Below, in pieces: positions 54,324 to 64,000 of a stretch of DNA of 64,000 nucleotides. The stretch's first letter is position 1. Every line of letters begins with the position of its first letter. Made by a program: the position numbers and the translations under genes. Under the pieces are notes generated by a model. The model had not been told where the DNA came from. It did not search any database and saw only the letters and a list, made by a program, of their open reading frames with translations. Origin of the DNA: Symsagittifera roscoffensis (lineage: Eukaryota; Xenacoelomorpha; Acoela; Convolutidae); the NCBI RefSeq assembly GCF_963678635.1, contig NC_087064.1:27506189-27570188 (forward strand). The letters run 5' to 3'.

Positions 54324-55172
54324 GTAACCATAGACTTAATTGTTTCCAGGGTAAGCATTCTGTCATTTTATATACTTTTTTCTCAAACTTTGTACTAAGC
54401 AGGTCATACAATTTGTGACACAGGTATTTAAAAAAATCGAATATATTTTGAGTTTTTCCATTTATCAACAGAGTAATTCATTTTTCCAACATTTGCCTAA
54501 GGGGGATCCACAACATGCAAGCTGATCAGCTCGTTAAACTAACCAATGATTTGCCCCTAATTAAGCGGTGCAATTTTTCTGGGATGCAATTTTTCTCGCT
54601 CATTTTTTATGTTTTCAAATACTTTCTATGTTTTCTTCGCTTAAAATGCAGTGAATAAATCGTGAAATCTTAAGTTGTTGTTTCAATGAGGCTTTTTCAG
54701 TTTGAAGCGTATATTTGTTAAGAAGAGCACAAAAACTCAAAAAGTTATAAAGCGCATAGCGTTCATTTTTATGATTAACACATTTGGAGGCTTGCGGTGA
54801 ACACCAGGCTTGCGTTGATTTTTTTGTGAGATCAAAATACCAATGTTTTGAGCTCCACAACAAAAAATACATAATTTAATATGGTTTTTGCTAAGTTTCT
54901 CAAAAATCCAGAAAGTTTATTTCAGTTAAAAATTCCGATAATCAATTTTTGAACATTTTTTTATATGGTGTACCTAAAGATTTATTTTTGTTGGCCTAAT
55001 TTTTAGTTCAACTTGAGTGCTTAGATAAATTAGCATTAAGAGACAGGATAAAATATTTGGTTACGTTGTATTATGAATGATTTTTTTATTTTCCCTTGGA
55101 TAAATAAATAACATCAACCTAATTATTGCGAACATTTCTGCATCTCAAGATCAAAAAGTGTTCGATTTTCAG

Positions 55173-55304
55173 ACATTGACGAATGTGCTAACGATGCCAC
55201 GATCTGTGGATTGAACTCTCTCTGTAGCAACATACCAGCCTCTTTCAACTGTTCATGCCTATCCGGGTACAAAACACTCGACAACACACACACCGACTGC
55301 ACAA
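55173..55304 (+). CDS. cbEGF 10 (type 5)
   Basis: A phase 1-1 exon of 132 bp (CGATTTTCAG / ACAA|GTGAGC). DIDECANDATICGLNSLC, CSNIPASFNC, LSGYKTLDNTHTDC. The NIPAS variant of the usual N-x-x-GS turn recurs as NVPAT in cbEGF 15. Confidence 0.92.
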
Positions 55305-57664
55305 GTGAGCTAAATGTCTTCTTTAAGTGGTGGGCACTGCCAACCATCAGCCTCCAACCTTAATGTTTTGACCACTTTCTAAAAAGAGGCTGATTTATGC
55401 CGTAGGTTGGTTTTTCCTAGCCAATTTTGACAACCTCAAAGAAAAGTGGCACATATTCGAGCTTTAACTGTCTTGATTCTAATTCCAAAATGATATTTCA
55501 AGAAAGTTCAATCAGTACCGAAAAAACACTGAAGAGTGTTTGCACTTTTCAGACTGGGTTTCAACTGATTTTCAGACTGATTTTACATCTTCTCTGCCAC
55601 GAGTAAAATATTTATCTTTTTGTACTTTAACTTGAATGCAGTGCTGCCAATAATGACGTAGAAAATAATTTAAAAATAAACTTTTGATAAGAAAAAGGAA
55701 AAAAATTCCAATTAACATTTCCAACTAAAAAATTCCAATTAACATGATTTTGCTCAAAATCGTTGTTGTCCAAAAATTCCGTGCTACTTGCACAGCCAAA
55801 GAGTACAATTGTTGCTAATAAAATCAATACTTGTAAGTAAACTCAGTTTCTTTCATAAGAAACATCAAAAACCGGACGAGTGTCCATTTATCCAATTCAA
55901 ATAAAATTCAAGCAAAGCTTTTTTGTCAATACCCTATTTCTATACCGTAATAATACATAAAAACTATTAGAGAATTTTTTTGTCAAATTCATGCATGTAA
56001 AAATTCAGCGAAGAATTTTTTAACTGGTTATTCAAAGTATTTCGAAAATTAACCTGCAAAAATTTTGAAATTTTTTTGTAGGAAAGTTTCTATCTTACAA
56101 CTTTCTTGTAACAACAGTCACTATCTAACAACTTTCTTTGGAAAAAAGTCCCTATCATTTTGTAAGATTCCTATAAGAAAAATTCTAAGATATTAACTTT
56201 TAGTCAACCCTATTTAACCCAGGAAACTACAGGTCCAATTTATCTACTGTTTTTGCTTTTATGCGTTCAAATAACCTTGTTTCATTTTTGTCCATCTATG
56301 AGGCTCATAAAGTTTTTCTCTTAGCGAAAGGATTGTTGTTCCAAAAAGCGTTTTGTATATTTTATGCTAATGTTGTTTGTGTTTTCTATCTGCTCATATG
56401 CCCAGAATTGAAGTGTCGCGCGCGAGGCATTTATTCCGTTGTTTCGGTTTTCAGATATAGCACGTGACCTCTAATCAGCGGTGGAAAATTGGCCATATTA
56501 CTAGAAAAAATGTTGGTTATGGCTAAATATGAGCTTTATCAGTGAAAATTTGAAGTTTTTAAGCAACAGTTTTGGCCTGTAGTCAAGAAAATCAAGTTTT
56601 GATAACTTTATGCTTAGAAGCTTTTTTTGGGATATTGATAAAAACAGAAAAAAAATAATTCAGATTGGTTTTACTCTTTAGTCCACACTCCTTTTTAAAA
56701 AAAATTTTAAAAAATCGTTTTCTCGGCTAATTAATTACTCACCAATCTTTATTTAATGGTTAAGCTACAAAAAAATTCATTTCAATAAAAACGTTCAGGC
56801 AGAGGAAAATTTATTTATTTTTCTGACCATTTGAAAAATATGGACGAACTTTGTTTTCGGGTGTTTTCGTTTTTTTTTCACAAAATCAGATACCATAATT
56901 AATCATTGGAACGGAACGCCTTACATATCAGTTTAAAACCTCGCTATTTGTGATTTGATTTATATCATAAAGTTTTGAAAAACAGTTCTCAGTGTCAAGA
57001 AAAACCACTTCGAATTTTTTTGATTTTTGGTCTAAATTCAAGTTAATAAGCAGGCTCACAAAAGCTTGCTTATGCTTAATAAAAACCGTAAAAAATTTTT
57101 TTTACTCAATTAAAGTTAGGTTTGGGAGTTTCTTAGAGCCAATTTGAGAATCAAAAACATTCTGCCAAAAAAATTTGAAAAATTGTTTGAAACTTTGTGA
57201 ATTTTCTACCAATTTTTTTTGAGTTTCTAGTCAATTTTCTACACAAACTGTTTTCCAAGTGGCCTTTTTTACTATGAGTATCAAATTTGTATAATTGCTT
57301 TTTTGTTCAGTTTTTTATCATCCTGCGCACAAAAAACGACATTAATTTGAAAAGACTTTTTAGTCTTTTTTCAGACTATCGTCAGAACCATCTGTGATAC
57401 TTGCACAGTAACAGGCTATCCTTCTTAGATTTTGCTGATACTCAGTTTAAAACACAACAAAATTAATAAAAATGACAGCCCAAAAGCTGTTTTTTTTTTC
57501 ATTTTGCATTCAGACAAATCGGTTGAGGAAAAGTTAGCTGATTTAAAAGTCAATGATAAAAATTGCAACAAGATTTTAGCCGTAAATTGTGTTTTTTTGA
57601 AAAATATTTTACGATGCTTACGTTTAAACTGAGACGATTTCATCAAGTAAAATGGGGCGTTAAT

Positions 57665-58076
57665 CAGTGCCGAAGAGGTGCAGTACAACAGTGCCTAAAA
57701 GAAAATGTTGTTCAACAGTGCCGAAAATTATTTTGAATTATATTCTTACTGCTTCCAAATCACTGACTCTATATTATTTTATATCGAAAGAAGTTGAACA
57801 GTCAAAAATGGCCCTTTTGATTGATGCCGCTTATTAAACAAACAAAAATTCTCCAAGCGCAGCGTCAAAAATTTTTTTGAAAAAAAAACTGAGCAAGTTT
57901 TGTTCTCGCTTTCGGTGCAAAACAAAACACTATTCGATCAAAATGCCAACAAGTTGTAAACAGAATTCACCTTTTTTGAACAGCCTCATTTTTTGGCGCT
58001 GTTGAACACATTTTTCTTATCGGCACTGTTGTACTTCGGAATTGTTGAACTTCACCGCCGAAGAACAACTGTGCCA
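57665..58076. mobile_element. Foldback-like element with CAACAGTGCCGAA motifs in inverted ends
   Basis: The left end 57665-57730 (CAGTGCCGAAGAGG, then TACAACAGTGCC, then TTCAACAGTGCCG) is matched in inverted orientation at 57990-58076 (GGCACTGTTGTACTTCGGAA and others). The ends are about 70 bp and imperfect; the spacer is about 260 bp and AT-rich. Non-coding. Confidence 0.65.
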
Positions 58077-58899
58077 AAAAAAATGAAAATAGTTTGACCG
58101 TAATTTCTAAAGACAGGGATATTACTGACGCTAATTAAGAAAAAAAGTCACTCCAAATTTGGCAATAAATTGTCTGCAGCTTCAAATTTGTCAGTTATTT
58201 TGGCATCAAAACTTCTAAGTTACAATTTTTCTCGCTTCAAATGCTAATGTGTGTCCACTTAAGATTAAAATTGATCGCGGTTTAATTATCGATTGCCGGA
58301 TTTGAAACGCTAAACTTTGTTCCTTCAAAAAGGGTTGTTTACCAATTACCAAAACGAAGAAATTGTGCTACCTTGACAGAAAAAAAAACATTTAAAATTA
58401 AGTACTTTTTACTGTTGTGTACAGTAAGTTTACCAGGCAATAAGTGCCTATAATTTGGGCGGATTTATTAATTTTCCAGCTACTCGCAACCATCTTGCCG
58501 TCGACGATTACTTACAAACTGCTGAAGTTTGCCAAATAATTTTGTCAGCTATCAAGTATTAGCCCTTGATATGTATGTACGAAATACATGAAGAATTGGT
58601 GTATTTTATCTGAGCAAAGAATGGGCAAAATCTTATCTGGAAAGCAGTTTCGTTTTAAAAAGAATTTTAGAATGGGGGCATTTGTCATGGCAACTAGATT
58701 TTTTATTGAAAGTATTGCGGACTGCGATTTAATAATGATATACGGCGTGAATTTCAAAGTCTTATTTTGTTCGCGGTTTTATAATAAGATGAAGCTATTT
58801 GGATTTTTTTTCTGATTTGGATTGCGAAATCGATCATTTTTGCAATGAATTATAAACTTTACATTTTTCTGCAAAATCATTTGCAAAATTTGCAACGTT

Positions 58900-59460
58900 T
58901 CTGCGCTCCACTCGGCCTACTCGCAATCTAAACCTACTCAAATTAACCTCCCACCCCCCAACTTCTCCCCAACCGCATTTGCCCAATTCCCTCCCCCCAC
59001 TCCCCTGCGTTTAAACCTACGCCCACCCCCATGCTTACGTAAGTTTATCCCCATGTGAAAAATAAAATTTTATGAAACGTAATACGTAGCAATTGCACGA
59101 AACAGGAAATGAGATGACTTTGAAAAAAACTGCAAAATTCATAATTTCTTCTCAAAACGAAACAAGAATTGAGATGTTTTTGAAAATTTTTTTTGCAAAA
59201 TTCAAAATTCTCAAAAATAAATTATAACTGATTAAAATCTATTATAATGGATTATAATGATTAAAAAATTATTATGACTATAATCCATTCTTAATGGATT
59301 ATAATCAATTGTAATCGATTATAATGGATTATTTTGATTTGAAAAATATTAGGATTATAATCTGTTTTTCATGGATTTTAATCGATTATTTTTGTAATTT
59401 TGTAGACACTGACTACAAAATGACAAAATAATCGATTACTATCCATGGAACTCTAGTGCG
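58900..59460. mobile_element. Partial copy of the ATAATCGATT TIR element
   Basis: The right end CCATGGAACTCTAGTGCGG and the ATAATCGATTATAATGG arrays match the element at 22228-23333. The unique block TGAAACGTAATACGTAGCAATTGCAC is present but inverted relative to 22524, while the C-rich tract (58950-59030) has the same strand as before. The left end was not found. Confidence 0.65.
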
Positions 59461-59633
59461 GTTGTTTATAGTGTGTTTGCTTCAACAAAAAAAAATGAGT
59501 GAACTTATCAAAACTCTACCAGCTGACTTGCACAATTGGAATTTTTAATTACATAAAGTTTAATAAACATCAATAGCACAAGGGTAGCATAGATGCCTCC
59601 ATTATGAAAGATAGATGGTTTAGAGTAGGAGAC

Positions 59634-60026
59634 GGTTTTTTAAGGGATTCGACCCCCTGCCGACCCAAAGGGTCTACATTCAAACTATTTTGAGATATCC
59701 ATTTTTGGCTCATTGACCCAAAATGTTTCTGAAGGCGCCTTGGGCGCCAAAATATACTAAATTTAAGGGGGGAGTGCGCGCCGAAAAAAAGCAATTTTTT
59801 GGTCAAAATTTTTCAAAATTGTCTAAAAACGCATTTTTGGCCTTTTTTTAAAAGTTTTTACTGCGGCCCAGGAAATTCGGCCAAAATAGGGTCTTATTAG
59901 TGCTTTGGCAGAGCTCGGAAAATCAACTTGATCCAACATAAAAAGAAAGTCGACACAAAAATTTTCGAAGACTTTTTGAAAATTTGCACCCCCCCCCCCC
60001 TCGAGAAAACCCTAGATCCGCCCCTG
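59634..60026 (+). mobile_element. hAT-type MITE, copy lacking its left end
   Basis: It runs from GGGATTCGACCCCCTGCCGA through AAAGGGTCTAC, GAAGGCGCCTTGGGCGCCAAAATATACTAAA and GTGCGCGCCG to the intact right end CCCTAGATCCGCCCCTG at 60026. It lies in the intron before cbEGF 11. Confidence 0.88.
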
Positions 60027-60107
60027 AGCCAGACTAATTACTTCCAAATTCAGTTATCGTCTAAAAATCACACCAACTAATTTAAGTTCACTTTTTTCGT
60101 TTTACAG

Positions 60108-60239
60108 ACGTCAACGAGTGTACTGAACTGGACACAGTTTGTGGACTCAATTCACAGTGCACAGACAATGTAGGATCCTACACTTGTGCTTGTGATGGAG
60201 GATACTACTCGCCAAACACCAATCACGACGACTGTATTG
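60108..60239 (+). CDS. cbEGF 11 (type 1, second unit)
   Basis: A phase 1-1 exon of 132 bp (GTTTTACAG / ATTG|GTAAGC). It starts NVNEC (A from the previous exon), TELDTVCGLNSQC, CTDNVGSYTC, DGGYYSPNTNHDDC. The loop ending matches cbEGF 16. Confidence 0.92.
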
Positions 60240-60888
60240 GTAAGCGACCTCAGGATCCGAAAAGAATTCAATAAATTTAGATAAACGGTTCAACTGATAG
60301 CGTATCCTACTGTTAGTCATCACTATTACAAAGCTTTAAAAACAACCCTCGAAAACTCTCTAAAGCTAGAACAATTTCTAATTAGATACCAATGTTTCGT
60401 TATGGCTGCTGTTGCTTTGGGCGGTAAGAAAAAGAAACCATTTCAATTTTAAACAAAAGTTGTTAATTTTGGTTAACTTGTGCCGACTTTTTGTATTTTT
60501 TATTGATTGCAAGGAAATTCTTTTGAGGCATTTTACTGGTTATTTTGAGGCACCTTTCATCATCCCTGAAGATTATTTAACAAAGTTTCCTGGAACGGTT
60601 TGTGTGAATTATCCTTCTACCAGAAAATCAACACCTTTACCTTTCAAAGGGTCCTCTTCGGTATCCTTTTTTAAGTTCAATTTTGACAAGACTTTTGAAA
60701 ATCTCTCGTGGAAATTTACGAGGCCTCCACAAAAGTTTAGTTTTGACAATTTTGTTCGTTTTGCGCCTGATGCTTATTGATAAGATTTAAAACTAAAATA
60801 TGAGCGTTGTTGATTTTTTTGTTTTTCAGTAAGTGCAAAGTGTTGTTCTTGACATAAATGTTGTAAATGTAAACAAAGTGTTGCACAG

Positions 60889-61014
60889 ACATAAATGAAT
60901 GTGACGCCAACATTTGTGGATCGTACTCGGACTGTGCCAATCTGGAGGCTTCTTACAGTTGCAATTGCCAAAATGGGTTTGAGTCTTCGTCGGGGTCCCA
61001 TGAAGATTGTATTG
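60889..61014 (+). CDS. cbEGF 12 (type 2)
   Basis: A phase 1-1 exon of 126 bp (GTTGCACAG / ATTG|GTTAGT). DINECDANICGSYSDC, CANLEASYSC, QNGFESSSGSHEDC. By eye about 35 of 42-43 residues match cbEGF 17, and both use the donor GTTAGTC. Confidence 0.93.
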
Positions 61015-61094
61015 GTTAGTCAATTGTCAACAATTCGAGGTTATTCAATCCTAGTGTTGTAAAATGAAGCGGTTTCATTTTGATACGCGAGTAG

Positions 61095-61226
61095 ATATCA
61101 ACGAATGTGCGAACGGCCCAAATCTGTGTGGCTTTAACTCAAACTGTAACAATGCTGTTGGATCCTTCAACTGCGAATGTGATCCAGGATACGAAAGTCT
61201 TGATGGTAGCAACAAAAATTGTTCAA
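61095..61226 (+). CDS. cbEGF 13 (type 3)
   Basis: A phase 1-1 exon of 132 bp (CGCGAGTAG / TCAA|GTAAGA). [42 protein letters not shown]. Like cbEGF 8 and 18 it ends with A, so the following repeat starts with Asn. Confidence 0.93.
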
Positions 61227-61667
61227 GTAAGAATTGTTCGATAGTACTTTCAATGCAATAACATTTTTTGTATTGGATCCTTTAATTTCAATAAGTCAAG
61301 TTCAGAGTTTTTCTACATATACGGAGTAAAAGTTATGCTAAATAAAGACCTAGCATTTTGTAAATGATCAACCGAAAGACCTACTTACTTAAGAAGGAAT
61401 AATATAATGAAACAATAATAATTCATCAAAAATTTTCTTAATTCAGTTTTTTTTCGTTTAAAAAAGTACCATGATTAGTTTTCAATTTTTAACCTCTTTC
61501 AGCTGCTTTTTTTGTCATGTAAGCCATACCTTCTGTAATGCAGTGGCATGCAGTGCAAACAAACGTTTTTTTTTTCAAACATGTTTCAGATTCAAAATTT
61601 TCACTGTTGAATCTGAACTCTTTTTTGGGTTTTGAATATTATCGCATGCTTAGTTCCAATGATTTAG

Positions 61668-61799
61668 ACATAAATGAATGCAGTTTACCCAACCCAATAT
61701 GTGGCTCGACCTCTGATTGCAGTGACAACATTGGAAGTTATTCGTGTGCGTGTCATAACGGATATGAAACTCTAAATGGAAACTCTGATGACTGTACAG
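61668..61799 (+). CDS. cbEGF 14 (type 4)
   Basis: A phase 1-1 exon of 132 bp (TGATTTAG / ACAG|GTGAAA). NINECSLPNPICGSTSDC, CSDNIGSYSC (Asp at the hydroxylation site), HNGYETLNGNSDDC. Very close to cbEGF 19. Confidence 0.93.
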
Positions 61800-61902
61800 G
61801 TGAAACCAATTTTTCATCTATGGCTTGAGATTTCCAAATTTTGAGTTCAACACTAATCAAAACTTTTTTATTTTATTTGTGTAACTAATGAATGTTTTAT
61901 AG

Positions 61903-62028
61903 ACATTGACGAATGTACGCAGAGTCCAAGCATCTGCGGAACTAATTCTATCTGTGCAAATGTGCCGGCTACTTACACTTGCTCTTGTGAAACTGGATAC
62001 GAGTCTGCCGATAACACGAATTGTCTAG
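61903..62028 (+). CDS. cbEGF 15 (type 5)
   Basis: A phase 1-1 exon of 126 bp (TTTTATAG / CTAG|GTACAA). DIDECTQSPSICGTNSIC, CANVPATYTC, ETGYESADNTNC. Its first residues (DIDEC-x-QSP) match the partial cbEGF 20 at the window end. Confidence 0.93.
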   Translation, partial: TLTNVRRVQASAELILSVQMCRLLTLALVKLDTSLPITRIV

Positions 62029-62811
62029 GTACAAAAAACGCACTCAATTTTTTTTAGGGAAACTTGTCCATCTTTTAGTAATTTTTTTTCGAAAAAACAT
62101 GCGGTTGTTGTTTAAGCAGCGCAAAAATTCCCAACTCAATGGTTTTCCTGAAGAACTTCAATAATTATTGATAAGAAATTAAAACAAGAAAAAACTGATT
62201 TAAATTTTTTTAAGAAAATTTTTTTTAAACGAAATGATATAAAAAAATTAAAAATTTACACTTATTTTTTCGTAAAACACATAAAAATTGCAGTATATTG
62301 AATTGGGTGTAAACAGGTACGAATTGAACTACACAAAATTGTAAATTTGCTCTGAAAATTTGAAAATTCGGAAAATTTTTCACGACACTGATATCAAAAA
62401 GCATTGGAAAAAAAATCGGTGCCATAGTTCCTTCCAACTTTGTGAAGCAATCAAAAAAATGAATCAAACGCCATTTAAAATTAATCAAATTATTTTTTAC
62501 TTGCAATAAAATTAAAATAAAATTATAATGGCAAAAGATCAGGTAAAAAAATTCGAAATTTAGCAACGAAATTAGAAACATTTTTTTTTGAATAAGCAAA
62601 GGAAAAGATAAGATTCGGAACCGAAGATTGTTTGCATATAGCTTTTTGATAATAGGTCTGTAGATAGTTAAAATAAATTGGATAATTTTTTTCACTTTAA
62701 AAGAAAGGACAATTAACAACAAGATTTTCAAGGTCGTTCACCAAATTGTTAGGCTACGAAATCAATCAAAATTGAGTTTCATAAAAATTCAAATTAAGTT
62801 TCGTTATTTAG
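62029..62811 (+). other. Intron between the second and third five-exon units
   Basis: AT-rich. The 168-codon minus-strand frame at 62731-62225 is a Phe/Ile/Leu-rich string typical of AT-rich DNA and is not supported as a gene. Confidence 0.6.
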
Positions 62812-62943
62812 ATACTGACGAGTGTACGGTGAATGCAAACATATGCGGAACTGATTCAACGTGCACAAACTCAGTCGGCTCATACTCTTGTTTTTGTGCA
62901 TCTGGCTACTTTTCGGCAAATACTATGCACAATGATTGTCAGG
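62812..62943 (+). CDS. cbEGF 16 (type 1, third unit)
   Basis: A phase 1-1 exon of 132 bp (GTTATTTAG / CAGG|GTAAAT). DTDECTVNANICGTDSTC, CTNSVGSYSC, ASGYFSANTMHNDC. The SAN-x2-HNDC ending recurs in cbEGF 6. Confidence 0.93.
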
Positions 62944-63015
62944 GTAAATTGAGTACTTTCAAATTGATTTAGTTATTTTGAACTCAAGTTTTGTTTGTAA
63001 TATGGTAATTCTTAG

Positions 63016-63141
63016 ACATAAATGAGTGTGATAGTAACTTTTGTGGATCATACTCGGACTGTGTGAACTTGGTGGGTTCTTATAGTTGCAATTGCCAGAC
63101 TGGATTTGAATCCCCGTCAGGATCTCATGAAGATTGTGTTG
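63016..63141 (+). CDS. cbEGF 17 (type 2)
   Basis: A phase 1-1 exon of 126 bp (AATTCTTAG / GTTG|GTTAGT). [40 protein letters not shown]. Only a 72-bp intron separates it from cbEGF 16. Confidence 0.93.
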
Positions 63142-63223
63142 GTTAGTCAGAACTTTTCCTCTAGTGTTATTAGCATTTTATTTTTCTTTTATCCAATTAG
63201 AGGCAGTTTTCGTAATTGCTTAG

Positions 63224-63355
63224 ATATCGACGAATGTACCAACAGCCCAAGCCTATGCGGCTTAAACGCAAATTGCAACAATATTGAAGGTTCTTACGCG
63301 TGTGAATGTGAAACAGGATACGAGAGTTTGGATGGAAGCAACACAGATTGTACAA
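63224..63355 (+). CDS. cbEGF 18 (type 3)
   Basis: A phase 1-1 exon of 132 bp (AATTGCTTAG / ACAA|GTAAGA). [42 protein letters not shown]. It ends in A, as do the other type-3 exons. Confidence 0.93.
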
Positions 63356-63698
63356 GTAAGACAATTCTGAATATATCCGCGGCTTTGTGGTCCACCAAAT
63401 GAACAGAACAGGTAGAAGGATTTGATTTTGTAGATACTTCCGGTTTTACTAGTAACATTGTTTTGTTAATCAATGCCCATTTTAAAACATTTTTTCTTAG
63501 TGCACTGGTTCAATCATTGGTCTGTTTTGGGTTCCGCACTTAAACTGTGTGGAATTTGCAAATTTTTAGATTTCAAGTTGATTAATGATTATTTGTGACT
63601 CTAATTAAAAATATGTTTTTTGAGACTTGAGAAAAAGTATTGAAAACTTATCAGCAGACTTTTGGGTGCACTATTGAAAAAAAAACCATTTTTCTTAG

Positions 63699-63830
63699 AT
63701 ATTAACGAATGTGGCTTGCCTGGTCAAATTTGTGGCCTTAATTCGGACTGCACTGACAATGTTGGAAGCTATTCGTGTGCTTGTCATGGCGGCTATGAAA
63801 CATTGAGCGGCATTTCAGATGACTGCACAG
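63699..63830 (+). CDS. cbEGF 19 (type 4)
   Basis: A phase 1-1 exon of 132 bp (TTTTCTTAG / ACAG|GTACTA). NINECGLPGQICGLNSDC, CTDNVGSYSC, HGGYETLSGISDDC. It starts with Asn and has Asp at the hydroxylation site, as in cbEGF 9 and 14. Confidence 0.93.
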
Positions 63831-63975
63831 GTACTATAGTACTATTTAACTCAAAATCAGTGTTTCCAAAACCCGTCACCTGGAATAATTTTTTAGACTT
63901 CATCGAAGAAAATATTTTTATAATAAGAAACTTTTCTCGTTTGTTTCTCATAAATACTTGTTTTTACCTCTATAG

Positions 63976-64000
63976 ACATTGACGAATGTTTGCAAAGCCC
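63976..64000 (+). CDS. cbEGF 20 (type 5), cut by the window end
   Basis: After TACCTCTATAG the exon begins DIDECLQSP and runs off the window. The QSP matches cbEGF 15, the type expected at this place in the five-exon order. The gene continues beyond the window, so total repeat number and any transmembrane or terminal domain are unknown. Confidence 0.88.

Larger units (their letters stand above)
55305..60107 (+). other. Intron (4.8 kb) separating the first and second five-exon units
   Basis: It contains an inverted-repeat element (57665-58076), a partial ATAATCGATT element (58900-59460) and a hAT-type MITE copy (59634-60026). The rest is AT-rich with no exon-like sequence recognised. Confidence 0.7.

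Noticed and set aside
62225-62731. 168-codon minus-strand frame in an intron
   Set aside because: Made almost only of Phe, Ile, Leu, Lys and Asn codons; expected by chance in AT-rich DNA and intronic to the EGF gene.

Overview
This 64 kb window is from an AT-rich animal (metazoan) genome. The evidence is a multi-exon gene with thrombospondin type 1 (TSP1), fibronectin type III (FN3) and calcium-binding EGF (cbEGF) domains, all joined by phase-1 introns, set among large introns full of retroelements, MITEs and minisatellites. The species cannot be named from the sequence. There is one assembly gap, 200 Ns at 27533-27732.

Layout. 1-2600: a near-perfect inverted repeat (arms 4-764 and 1025-1800) with decayed retroelement-like reading frames. 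4950-7340: a broken BEL/Pao retrotransposon on the minus strand. 8245-10140: several short interspersed repeat families, including a 1.38 kb composite full of GCGGATTCCGC motifs. 11651-14382: exons of a secreted, cysteine-rich protein; its third exon lies in a 1226-bp tandem duplication. 14400-37370: a long stretch of mobile and repeated DNA: GTTCTC/GAGAAC repeats, a 219-bp tandem repeat that is an ORF on the minus strand, a TIR element rich in ATAATCGATT, an unidentified minus-strand ORF at the assembly gap, a decayed Ty1/copia element and an inverted duplication.

37372-64000: one long plus-strand gene for a secreted or membrane-anchored modular protein. The order is cysteine-rich exon, TSP1 (2 exons), FN3 (1 exon), FN3 (2 exons split by a 4.8 kb intron holding a 3.3 kb CpG-rich satellite), then at least 20 single-exon cbEGF repeats running off the end of the window. 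The last 15 cbEGF exons form a higher-order repeat of five exon types, present three times. Intron phases also allow the 11.6-14.4 kb exons to splice into the exon at 37372, so the window may hold one gene or two neighbouring secreted-protein genes.

Mobile elements. Two complete copies of a ~430-bp MITE at 10213 and 29432 have CAGGGGCGGAT-type terminal repeats and exact 8-bp target duplications, which places them with hAT transposons; truncated copies lie across the window. A separate 200-bp MITE, also with an 8-bp duplication, sits inside the satellite. No rRNA, tRNA or CRISPR was recognised.
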